Assembly (NCBI GenBank): GCA_019119645.1
Contig: DWWR01000088.1
Coordinates: forward strand, 1-5,472
Direction of reading: 5' to 3'
DNA: 5,472 bases
DNA from: Anaerobutyricum faecale
GTDB lineage: Bacteria > Bacillota > Clostridia > Lachnospirales > Lachnospiraceae
Below, in pieces: positions 1-5,383 of the stretch. A program made the translations under genes and the position numbers. The notes beneath the pieces were generated by a model. That model ran no database searches and had not been told where the DNA came from. It worked only from the letters and a program-made list of their open reading frames with translations. Positions within the stretch are counted from its first letter, which is position 1. Every line of letters starts with the position of its first letter.

Positions 1-686
1 TTCATTGCAGTAGCCAGTTGATTGATCTCCCGGAAAGACTGAAACGGATTGCCCGCTTCCGTCAGCAAAAGGCCGCTTGTGGAAAAAATCCCTTCCATCA
101 TATTGGGATATAACTCGTCCAGAGATTCCACGCCTGCACTTTGGGCGGCTTCTGTGATCTGTTCCCCGTCGGCGGGACATCCTACCCATACCCCGGCTTT
201 TTCATCGTTGGGATCTTCCCAGTCATGGATAAGCTGAATTAAGATATAGGGATCCCCTTCCCTCAACAGGACCGGACGCTCTGCCAGATATTCCTCTGTA
301 TAGTCCATTTTCAGATTCATACAAACCTTTTCGATGGCGGCGTACACATCAAGAATAGAAGCTTCCGGAATCGTTTGTATTTCTTTTATCAGTTGATTTC
401 GCTCCTGCTCCGTCATTTTCTGGATGAGTTCTCCCAAATAGTTCAATTCCCGGATAGAAGGCGGATATTTCCCGTTTTCTATTGCAGAAGCAAGCGACGC
501 CTGCAATTTATCGGCGGGAACCCCATTAGGGCTTACGGATAAATGTCTATATCTTCCGCTTCCATAAGGGATCTGACATTCATCAAGCGTTTCCAGAATA
601 TTATATATGTTATCTGGATACATAGCCATCGCGGTTTGCCCTCCATCGGTATTGACAATCGTTAATCTCATGTACCAATCTGACAT
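1..686 (-). CDS. ArdA-like antirestriction protein, 3' end beyond window
   Basis: 228 codons are visible from ATG at 684-686, with no stop before the window edge. The start is fixed by AGGAGG at 695-700, 8 nt upstream. The protein begins MSDWYMRLTIVNTDGGQTAM. Residues near 18-35 (AMYPDNIYNILETLDEC) resemble the ArdA region where a short aliphatic segment precedes a helix. IRELNYLGELIQKMTEQER resembles the ArdA 'ELN.LA..L..L...E' signature. A second module (ILIQLIHDWEDP, then GVWVGCPADGEQ and AGVESLDELYP) resembles the GVWV.LP...LGV.SL-E repeat seen in long ArdA-type proteins of clostridial conjugative elements. ArdA proteins are acidic DNA mimics that occupy the DNA-binding groove of type I restriction enzymes; that role here is inferred by resemblance only. 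It lies 31 nt behind the helicase stop codon and has no visible promoter of its own, so it is probably the second gene of that operon. It is moderately likely to be ArdA-family; otherwise an uncharacterised element protein. Confidence 0.6.
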   Translation of the reverse strand, partial: MSDWYMRLTIVNTDGGQTAMAMYPDNIYNILETLDECQIPYGSGRYRHLSVSPNGVPADKLQASLASAIENGKYPPSIRELNYLGELIQKMTEQERNQLIKEIQTIPEASILDVYAAIEKVCMNLKMDYTEEYLAERPVLLREGDPYILIQLIHDWEDPNDEKAGVWVGCPADGEQITEAAQSAGVESLDELYPNMMEGIFSTSGLLLTEAGNPFQSFREINQLATAM

Positions 687-717
687 ATTTTCTTCCTCCT
701 TTGTTTCTGTGTTGAAT

Positions 718-3700
718 TCAACTGGCTTTTAAAAGATCGAAAAGATTGAATTCATAAGCATCCTGAACAATTCTCCTGGTTTCTGTCCGCTCCTTTCTGA
801 TAACAGAAGGATAGGGAGGCAGGAGAGCATCTTTTCCGTCTGCCCCATCCGTTTCCCTTTCTTCCTTATGCGTCTGTGAATCTGCTGTGTCATGCAGAAT
901 CGCCATTTTTTGAAAGCTTTCCTGAAGATTGTCCGTGTAGTCGGATAACCCGCTGACAAGCTCTCTCGCAAGCTGGGCAATCATATCCTCGCTGCTGGAA
1001 AGCGCCGCAAGGCCCTCGTCCGAAAGCTTTCCCTCCAGCGTAACGGCGGCGCTCAGCTTATTTGCCATCAGCCGCAGCGCGCGTTCCTGCATAGTACCCT
1101 CATAGTAAAACAGGTATACCGTTACCTTGCTCGCTTTCTGGTTGACCCTGTATCCGCGGCGCGAGGCCTGTCGGTAAGTCGTCAGGTTAAAGCCTATATC
1201 CGAGAAAATGAAACAGGTAAACTCATTCAGATCAAGTCCGGTTTCCAGAAGCCGCGGGTTACAGATCAGGACATCCATACCGTTTTGAATCTGGTTCTGG
1301 ATCCATTCCTCACGCTTGGAAGGCGGGACGGACGCCGTCAGGATCTTTGTACGAATCCCCATCTCCAAAAGATTCTTTTCATACTTTTTCTGGGTATCCA
1401 GCCTTGTCCAGTTTGTGAATAAAACGGTTTTTTCTCCCGCATCCACCCGCTGGGCAATCAGGTCTAAAATTTTTTGTTCCTTTTCAAAGACAGAGCCGAA
1501 ATCTCCCATGTCCTGCGGGACGACAACAGCATCTTTGGAATAAGGATAAAAAACGGCTTCCTGTCCATAAGACTGATCTGGATAAGCAAGCAGCAGATTC
1601 AAATATTTGGACAGCATCCGCTGTCCCGCTGATAGATTCTTCTTAATAAAATCTTTCAGGATTTTTTCTATCCGGAAATACTCCTCTTTTACTTCTAAAG
1701 ACATCCTTACGCCGCAGGGGATTTCCTCAAATTCGGGAAGACTGGTCTGCATATCGCTCAGGCTGAGAAAAACTGCATTTTCCAAAAGGAACCGGGTATA
1801 GACCAGCGGCGAAACGCCCGGAAGGAATTTTTCCCGTGTCCGCGATCTTCCACGTGATTTGGCCGCGAAGGTTTCCGCAGCTATTTCATATTTTTTCTCC
1901 AAGACGCCGTATTCCCTGCAAAATTGATGGGGCTTTTTGAACTCCTGACCATCCATTTTCATAAGCTGCGGTTTCAAGCGAAACAGAAGATAGAAAATCC
2001 CTTTTGAATACCCATTGATCAGGGAGCCTGTCATCCCGACAATAGATCCGGCGGCGCTGGCAAGTTCTCCCATCGCGTCTCCCTGTCCGGATTCCCCAGA
2101 ATATTCATGCACCTCATCCAAAATAAGCGTATCAATTCTTTTCACTTTCCGTTTCAGAAAAGTGCTTAAAGGGTATTTTCTCTGTGCGGCAACAGTTGGA
2201 TAAATTCCATCTGGATTCATAAGGATTTCCTGAATTTTTCTGTAAACCTCCGGTGCGCTGTCTTTGAGATCATCTGTAAGATATCTTGCGGCACGCTCCC
2301 GCCAGACAAATCCATAGTTCGCAATTTTAATCCACGGATTTCTGTCCGGCGAAACGTCGTCAGGGTTTACGGCGCACCACAGCGGAGCTCCGCAGAACTG
2401 GCATTTATGATTTCTGCTGTTTTCACGCAGGAAAAATTCGGCCTGCACAGGGACTGCATGAATGCCGTCCGTAAGCGGTTCTACTTGAATCCGCCCGCAT
2501 TCCGGGCAGGCAAACCCCGTTATCCTGCGCCGTTCCCCGTAATCTGGAATATTTCCAGAAAGAGCCAGGGAAGGAAGAAAGGCGGTCCTCAGCCACACGG
2601 CAGGACGGCGCATATATCCATCCCGGGCGTTTTCCTTTGATATGACGCAGTATACGGAGTTGTTTCCCTCCTCATAAAAATTTTTTGCCGCGATAAGATC
2701 ATGAATATCCTTTACCCAAAACGCCTGCGTGCGCGGGGCTGTCTCATGGATTTCCCTCACCCATTTTTTGCACATATGGGCGGGGCAGAGAAGCACGCAA
2801 AAGGACTTTTTTCCGTTTTGATAAGCGGAAACTGCCGCAGTGCTGATCTTGCTCTTGCCCGTCCCACATTCCGCAATAAGCAGCGCCACTTTAGATCGTT
2901 TCAGGCTCCTTTTCAAGCCTTCCGCTGCGGCAAGCTGGGCCGGATACAGATCATATCCAGTGTGTTCTTTGACAAAGCGGGCAGCTTCCTCTACACCTTT
3001 AGAAACCGGTTCTTTCCCTGGATCAAACAGCGGCTGAAATGACGTTTCAATTTTTCCTGCTAAATCCGTGCCAAACTGCTTCAGGTAGTCCAGAAATCCT
3101 CGAAGTTTTGGAAATGGTTCGGAAACATCACTTAATTTGGGAATGGTGATTCTTCCCGACTTGATTCCACGATCAAGAATTTCCATAACCTCTTTTTCTT
3201 CCGGGAAAACAGATACTTTCCACGCGGAAAACTCATCGTTTCCGGATAGGACATGGAGCGGTTCGAGAATTCCATTTCTCTGTAATTCCGGAATTAAAAA
3301 ATCTTGAAATTCCGGGATCAATGGCGCCATCAGTTTTCGATCCAGTTCCCGCATCAGGCTGTCGTAATCATCCTCACAAAAAATATACAGGTTCCGTTTT
3401 ACTTTAACCTCCTGTTTCTCTTTCTGGTTCGATACATCCATCGTCTGCTGTTCATCATCGCGCAGATACATAATAGCTTCCGCGTAAGAACCGCTGTAAT
3501 TGATTTCTCTCATAAAAGTATATCCTTTTTGTGTATGCAGATGCAGGACAGAACCACTTATATTGAGTGAAACCGTACATTCCATCTGAATTGCGTCCGA
3601 CATTGCCGTTACCTTTTCCGGATACCCGCCAAACCTGATCGCTATCAGTTCATACCGATCGCTGTACACGGCCATATCCGCATAGTTGGTAATGCCGATT

Positions 3701-3753
3701 TCCTTTTGGTTGTCTGAAAGGCGAACCTCCATCAGCGATGAAACACTTTCCAT
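718..3753 (-). CDS. SNF2-like superfamily 2 helicase/ATPase with zinc-ribbon insertion (1011 aa)
   Basis: Residue numbers count from ATG 3753. Walker A AECGTGKS has its Lys at ~300. DEVH motif II is at ~546-549, followed by GMTGSL (~573-578) as motif III. The C-terminal RecA lobe has KTVLFTNWT (~775-783), DVLICNPRLLETGLDL (~827-842) and motif VI QASRRGYRVNQ (~862-872), which has the exact SNF2 spacing Q-x3-R-R-x2-R-x2-Q. GTMQERALRLMANKLSAA follows, as in SNF2 enzymes. About 246 residues separate motifs I and II and hold two CxxC pairs (C416/C419 and C451/C454), a probable zinc ribbon. The first ~250 residues are an unrecognised N-terminal region. The likely role is ATP-driven translocation or remodelling on DNA in the cytoplasm; the substrate is unknown. 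Start 3753 is chosen over an in-frame ATG at 3816 because AGGAGG lies at 3764-3769, and the 21-residue extension would translate that RBS as QGGI. It is preceded by a promoter and attenuator-like leader, and followed closely by the ArdA-like gene. Confidence 0.9.
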   Translation of the reverse strand: MESVSSLMEVRLSDNQKEIGITNYADMAVYSDRYELIAIRFGGYPEKVTAMSDAIQMECTVSLNISGSVLHLHTQKGYTFMREINYSGSYAEAIMYLRDDEQQTMDVSNQKEKQEVKVKRNLYIFCEDDYDSLMRELDRKLMAPLIPEFQDFLIPELQRNGILEPLHVLSGNDEFSAWKVSVFPEEKEVMEILDRGIKSGRITIPKLSDVSEPFPKLRGFLDYLKQFGTDLAGKIETSFQPLFDPGKEPVSKGVEEAARFVKEHTGYDLYPAQLAAAEGLKRSLKRSKVALLIAECGTGKSKISTAAVSAYQNGKKSFCVLLCPAHMCKKWVREIHETAPRTQAFWVKDIHDLIAAKNFYEEGNNSVYCVISKENARDGYMRRPAVWLRTAFLPSLALSGNIPDYGERRRITGFACPECGRIQVEPLTDGIHAVPVQAEFFLRENSRNHKCQFCGAPLWCAVNPDDVSPDRNPWIKIANYGFVWRERAARYLTDDLKDSAPEVYRKIQEILMNPDGIYPTVAAQRKYPLSTFLKRKVKRIDTLILDEVHEYSGESGQGDAMGELASAAGSIVGMTGSLINGYSKGIFYLLFRLKPQLMKMDGQEFKKPHQFCREYGVLEKKYEIAAETFAAKSRGRSRTREKFLPGVSPLVYTRFLLENAVFLSLSDMQTSLPEFEEIPCGVRMSLEVKEEYFRIEKILKDFIKKNLSAGQRMLSKYLNLLLAYPDQSYGQEAVFYPYSKDAVVVPQDMGDFGSVFEKEQKILDLIAQRVDAGEKTVLFTNWTRLDTQKKYEKNLLEMGIRTKILTASVPPSKREEWIQNQIQNGMDVLICNPRLLETGLDLNEFTCFIFSDIGFNLTTYRQASRRGYRVNQKASKVTVYLFYYEGTMQERALRLMANKLSAAVTLEGKLSDEGLAALSSSEDMIAQLARELVSGLSDYTDNLQESFQKMAILHDTADSQTHKEERETDGADGKDALLPPYPSVIRKERTETRRIVQDAYEFNLFDLLKAS

Positions 3754-3755
3754 TT

Positions 3756-3770
3756 CTAAAATTCCTCCTT
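3756..3770 (-). promoter_or_regulatory. Ribosome-binding site deciding the helicase start
   Basis: AAGGAGGAATTTTAG on the minus strand, with AGGAGG at 3764-3769 and 10 nt to the ATG at 3751-3753. It is the best Shine-Dalgarno near this gene. The upstream in-frame ATG at 3816 is preceded only by a weak CAGGAAAA. Confidence 0.85.
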
Positions 3771-3851
3771 GATAAAAAACGGCCGCACATTTCCATGCGG
3801 AAATAATGCGGTCCATGCCGGGATTTTCCTGGCAGCAGTAATTTACTTATC

Positions 3852-3870
3852 AGCAGAATACCTTTCTGCT
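3852..3870 (-). other. Perfect 7-bp hairpin between attenuator and helicase
   Basis: AGCAGAA and TTCTGCT (3852-3858 and 3864-3870) form a perfect stem with a 5-nt loop. It lies in the untranslated leader between the terminator and the helicase start, with no U-tract after it, so it is not itself a terminator. Function unknown; it could be part of the leader fold. Confidence 0.4.
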
Positions 3871-3875
3871 CTGAA

Positions 3876-3890
3876 CTGAAATTCCTCCTT
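3876..3890 (-). repeat. Orphan Shine-Dalgarno copy, duplicate of the helicase RBS
   Basis: AAGGAGGAATTTCAG matches the helicase RBS at 3756-3770 in 14 of 15 positions, exactly 120 bp away, but no ATG/GTG/TTG follows at usable spacing. Each copy is also preceded by the 11-mer TATTTCCGCAT (3901-3911 and 3795-3805). This suggests duplication of a gene-start module, with one copy having lost its gene. Confidence 0.5.
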
Positions 3891-3910
3891 TCCCCGCTCT
3901 ATGCGGAAAT

Positions 3911-3960
3911 ATAAAACAAAAAGCCCGTACCAATCTTAACTAAAAGACTGATACGGACTT
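3911..3960 (-). terminator. Intrinsic terminator / attenuator in the helicase leader
   Basis: On the minus-strand transcript the 17-nt arm at 3944-3960 (AAGUCCGUAUCAGUCUU) pairs along its whole length with the arm at 3921-3937 (AAGAUUGGUACGGGCUU) around a 6-nt loop, and is followed directly by UUUGUUUUAU. Three of the 17 pairs are G-U. On the plus strand these become A-C mismatches, so the hairpin belongs to minus-strand RNA. It lies ~125 nt downstream of the promoter at 4091-4118 and ~160 nt before the helicase start, where it would stop transcription before the operon unless disrupted. Confidence 0.8.
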
Positions 3961-4057
3961 ATCTGACAAAAATGGCCCTTATTGCTTCCCGCGAAATTAC
4001 TTCCGCAGTACACGGCGCGCTTTCATGGAAACGCCAATAAATCCATCGCTCCCACAT
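3959..4057 (-). CDS. Possible 32-residue leader peptide overlapping the attenuator
   Basis: ATG at 4055-4057 opens 32 codons starting MWERWIYWRF and ending at TAA 3959-3961. The stop codon overlaps the first two bases of the terminator stem (3960 inward). A ribosome that reaches or pauses near this stop would cover the 5' arm and prevent the hairpin, which is standard leader-peptide attenuation geometry. The peptide has three Trp and four aromatic codons in its first ten residues. The weak point is initiation: the only Shine-Dalgarno-like sequence (AGGTG, 4072-4076) lies 14 nt upstream, and the AUG sits in the loop of a small hairpin (4049-4064). The ORF may be real but poorly or conditionally translated, or a chance frame in a structured RNA. 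I do not recognise the peptide. Confidence 0.4.
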   Translation of the reverse strand: MWERWIYWRFHESAPCTAEVISREAIRAIFVR

Positions 4058-4069
4058 GGGGGAGTGTAC
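3989..4069 (-). other. Structured 5' leader RNA with several helices
   Basis: In minus-strand RNA several helices can be traced by eye. GUACAC (4064-4069) pairs with GUGUAC (4008-4013) and encloses two smaller hairpins. One is CUCCC/GGGAG at 4049-4064. The other is GGCGUUUC-CAU-GAAA and its GC-rich flank, about 4014-4035. Immediately downstream, CUGCGGAA-GUAA-UUUCGCGG (3989-4008) forms an 8-bp stem with two G-U pairs. The set looks like a three-way junction followed by a hairpin and the terminator. It may be a cis-regulatory RNA; no known riboswitch class is recognised. Confidence 0.4.
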
Positions 4070-4090
4070 AACACCTGAATTACTGATTTT

Positions 4091-4118
4091 ATTATATTAC
4101 TTCCTATCTAATTGTCAA
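4091..4118 (-). promoter_or_regulatory. Consensus vegetative promoter for the helicase operon
   Basis: TTGACA (4113-4118) and TATAAT (4091-4096), both perfect matches, are separated by 16 bp. Transcription is expected to start near 4084, giving a leader of about 330 nt before the helicase AUG. It lies 80 bp after the lipoprotein stop codon, so the helicase and ArdA-like genes can be expressed independently of the lipoprotein gene. Confidence 0.85.
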
Positions 4119-4139
4119 GAACTTTTCAAAAGCTATAAT
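4112..4139 (+). promoter_or_regulatory. Possible opposing promoter sharing the -35 region
   Basis: On the plus strand TTGTCA (4112-4117), 16 bp, then TATAAT (4134-4139) forms a near-consensus promoter pointing into the 3' end of the lipoprotein gene. Its -35 is the reverse of the minus-strand -35, so the two could not be occupied at once. Transcripts would be antisense to the lipoprotein gene. Chance in an AT-rich spacer is possible. Confidence 0.35.
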
Positions 4140-4151
4140 GGAAGAACTTTT
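4117..4151. repeat. Direct repeat AAGAACTTTT flanking the promoter
   Basis: AAGAACTTTT occurs at 4117-4126 and 4142-4151, 25 bp start to start. The first copy overlaps the minus-strand -35. The position suits an operator, but the sequence is AT-rich and short, so this is tentative. Confidence 0.3.
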
Positions 4152-4198
4152 ATTTTCGTTGCCTTTACTACTTCTCCGTTCCCAACTTGCGTAATGTA

Positions 4199-5038
4199 CT
4201 ATTCCGGTCCCACAAACTCTGTTCCGTCATAGCTGGGAACATAATCCCGTTCAAACTGCCGGATATATTGATAAAGTTCTTTCGTCTTTTGCGGATCAAG
4301 CCAAAATTCCCCATTGTGCATGAGATGGTTGAAAAAGATACAGCCCTCCTCTGAAAATTGGAGCAGCGCCCACGAATAATCCTTGGACCAATCGAGCTTA
4401 TCGACAGCAATGCCGATGTTTACATAAGTAGCGAACAAAGAAACATGATCATCTTTTTCAAATTTGCGGACGGGAACATCTAAATCATCAAACAATTTCC
4501 AGATCTGAGAATCGTCGGGCAGGGAGGAAACTTTCCGGTATTCTTTTCCGTTCTCCCATACGACGTAATGGATATTTTCATAGTCAAAGCGCAGATTCTC
4601 TCTCAAATCGAAGTCGTCAAAAAGCTGCTGAAGTGTATCCGGACAGTAAAATCTGGAATAATACCCCATAATTACATCGGATCCGTCCATTTTCAGCGCG
4701 ACAGCGGCCCTGGGAGCGATCCCGTCAACAGCATAAATGGTACCGTCCGTTTCCCCATCGTAGTGGGCAATGGGATAACTGAGAACATCCTCCTGCAAAG
4801 AGAGTGTTTCCAAATCAGTCGCATATCTATCCTGCATACTGCGATAATAATGTTCGTAGGTTCCCCCATCATATATAAATTTAGTTGGATGGCCAGCTGC
4901 TGTTCTGCCAACGCCATATTCTTCTGTAACGGTCGGAAGATCATCTGAGGGATCCGGAAGTCCGGATCCCTTTTCCACACGATCTTCTAATTGGCAGGAA
5001 ACTAAAAAAGGTAAGCTGATGATCCATATCAATAGCAC
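4199..5038 (-). CDS. Putative secreted lipoprotein, function unknown; N-terminus probably frameshifted
   Basis: From GTG 5036-5038 the frame gives 279 residues. MLLIWIISLPFLVSC has a hydrophobic core and lipobox LVSC, so Cys15 would be lipidated and the ~264-residue mature protein anchored outside the membrane. A Gly/Pro/Ser/Asp linker (~23-33) follows, then an acidic domain rich in Tyr, Phe and Trp with no motif I recognise. The GTG start is poor: it has no Shine-Dalgarno and no positive n-region. In another frame, ATG 5077-5079 encodes MNGKKRAVRYIIV, a typical charged n-region with the start of a hydrophobic core, and hits TGA at 5029-5031. One extra base near 5039-5045 would join the two into a normal signal peptide. 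The gene is therefore either frameshifted (mutation or sequencing error) or uses an unusual start. That ATG overlaps the end of the open frame at 5069-5260. No clear terminator follows the stop at 4199-4201. Confidence 0.7.
   Translation of the reverse strand: MLLIWIISLPFLVSCQLEDRVEKGSGLPDPSDDLPTVTEEYGVGRTAAGHPTKFIYDGGTYEHYYRSMQDRYATDLETLSLQEDVLSYPIAHYDGETDGTIYAVDGIAPRAAVALKMDGSDVIMGYYSRFYCPDTLQQLFDDFDLRENLRFDYENIHYVVWENGKEYRKVSSLPDDSQIWKLFDDLDVPVRKFEKDDHVSLFATYVNIGIAVDKLDWSKDYSWALLQFSEEGCIFFNHLMHNGEFWLDPQKTKELYQYIRQFERDYVPSYDGTEFVGPE
4948..4971. repeat. 24-bp palindrome inside the lipoprotein gene
   Basis: AGGGATCCGGA and TCCGGATCCCT (4948-4958 and 4961-4971) are perfect 11-bp inverted arms around 2 bp. 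It encodes the linker residues ~23-31 just after the lipobox. In RNA the innermost pair would open, leaving a 10-bp stem with a 4-nt loop. No U-tract follows, so it is not a terminator. Confidence 0.6.
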
Positions 5039-5130
5039 GGTACTATTATATATCTTACTGCTCTTTTCTTACCATTCATCAATGCGTCCCACCACCCAAT
5101 CAAATATAGGTTTTGTTATCATATCAACAC

Positions 5131-5208
5131 CTGCAGCGGGCAGAACGCGCACGCGTCGTATCTCCGCCCGGCTGGGTGCTTGATTAAGCTGATATGCCCG
5201 CGCTGCAG
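5131..5208. repeat. GC-rich imperfect inverted repeat with nested short stems
   Basis: CTGCAGCGGGCA (5131-5142) is inverted as TGCCCGCGCTGCAG (5195-5208), identical apart from two extra bases. In minus-strand RNA the enclosed ~52 nt can form three small hairpins: GCUU-AAUC-AAGC, CCC-AGCC-GGG and ACGC-GUGC-GCGU. The patch is much more GC-rich than the sequence on its right. It could be a structured leader or simply repetitive Ala/Arg/Gly codons of the remnant frame. Confidence 0.45.
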
Positions 5209-5221
5209 CCTGTCTGCGGAT

Positions 5222-5230
5222 ATTATACCA
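5222..5230 (-). promoter_or_regulatory. Possible extended -10 promoter upstream of the lipoprotein region
   Basis: TGGTATAAT on the minus strand is a perfect -10 with a TGN extension, but the -35 region is poor. Transcription would start near 5215, just outside the GC-rich inverted repeat, and run into the lipoprotein gene. Confidence 0.35.
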
Positions 5231-5260
5231 TAGGGATGAATCATCATCTATATATTTTTT

Positions 5261-5345
5261 CTAAAATATCCCTCTATTATATAAGACGACCTAAATCGGA
5301 TTTTATAACACTATTTTTGAAAAATTTCAAAAATTTTTTTTAGGT
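5261..5345. other. AT-rich spacer, no gene seen
   Basis: Very AT-rich, with stops in the frame continuing the remnant. It contains an A/T hairpin (5314-5333) and two of the three copies of the ACCTAAA/TTTAGGT motif. The left end of the putative insertion sequence probably lies in or just right of this stretch, but the terminus cannot be placed without the other end. Confidence 0.4.
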
Positions 5346-5375
5346 TGATTGTAAAATGAAGTTGAACACCTAAAA
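5289..5375. repeat. Three copies of an ACCTAAA motif in both orientations
   Basis: ACCTAAA at 5289-5295, TTTTAGGT at 5338-5345 and ACCTAAAA at 5368-5375. The last two form a perfect 8-bp inverted repeat with a 22-bp spacer. They may belong to an insertion-sequence end or a binding site. Confidence 0.4.
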
Positions 5376-5383
5376 GATGTGAA

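Larger units (their letters stand above)
5069..5260 (-). pseudogene. Open frame without start codon; possible 3' remnant of an upstream gene
   Basis: The frame ending at TAA 5069-5071 is open back to TAG 5261-5263, about 63 codons. It contains no ATG, GTG or TTG upstream of a GTG inside the arginine-rich segment. Its product would include QAAARAYQLNQAPS, RRVRVLPAAGVD and a C-terminus ITKPIFDWVVGRIDEW. The last codons overlap the ATG (5079) of the lipoprotein n-region, which is the normal look of two coupled genes, so this may be the tail of a gene whose 5' part was lost when the AT-rich sequence to the right was joined. Alternatively, an internal ATG at 5120-5122, with AGGTG upstream, would give a 17-residue peptide. 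It would overlap by ATGA a 42-residue frame starting at 5247. I do not recognise any of these products. Confidence 0.3.

Noticed and set aside
2701..3042. 113-codon plus-strand frame inside the helicase region
   Set aside because: Lies opposite the conserved helicase motif I region and has no RBS; shadow frame.
3754..3816. Longer helicase start at ATG 3816 (21 extra residues)
   Set aside because: The extension translates the strong RBS itself (YQGGILE) and its own upstream region lacks a good Shine-Dalgarno; ATG 3753 is correctly spaced from AGGAGG.
4168..4410. 80-codon minus-strand frame overlapping the lipoprotein C-terminus
   Set aside because: Alternative frame of the same strand, no RBS; the lipoprotein frame is longer and has a coherent signal peptide and stop.
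4568..4948. 126-codon plus-strand frame opposite the lipoprotein gene
   Set aside because: Antisense shadow of a real coding frame, with no RBS and no recognisable protein features.
5129..5210. tRNA-like cloverleaf (outer stem plus three arms)
   Set aside because: No conserved T-loop GTTCRANNC, no proper anticodon arm and wrong arm lengths; not a tRNA.
5119..5247. 42-residue minus-strand frame (MMIHPYGIIS...) as a real gene
   Set aside because: No Shine-Dalgarno at usable distance, and it contains the candidate promoter; mentioned only as an alternative reading of the remnant.
5314..5340. Hairpin TTTTTGAA/TTCAAAAA followed by a T-run as a plus-strand terminator
   Set aside because: The stem has a single G-C pair and would be too weak; it is more likely a by-product of A/T-rich sequence.
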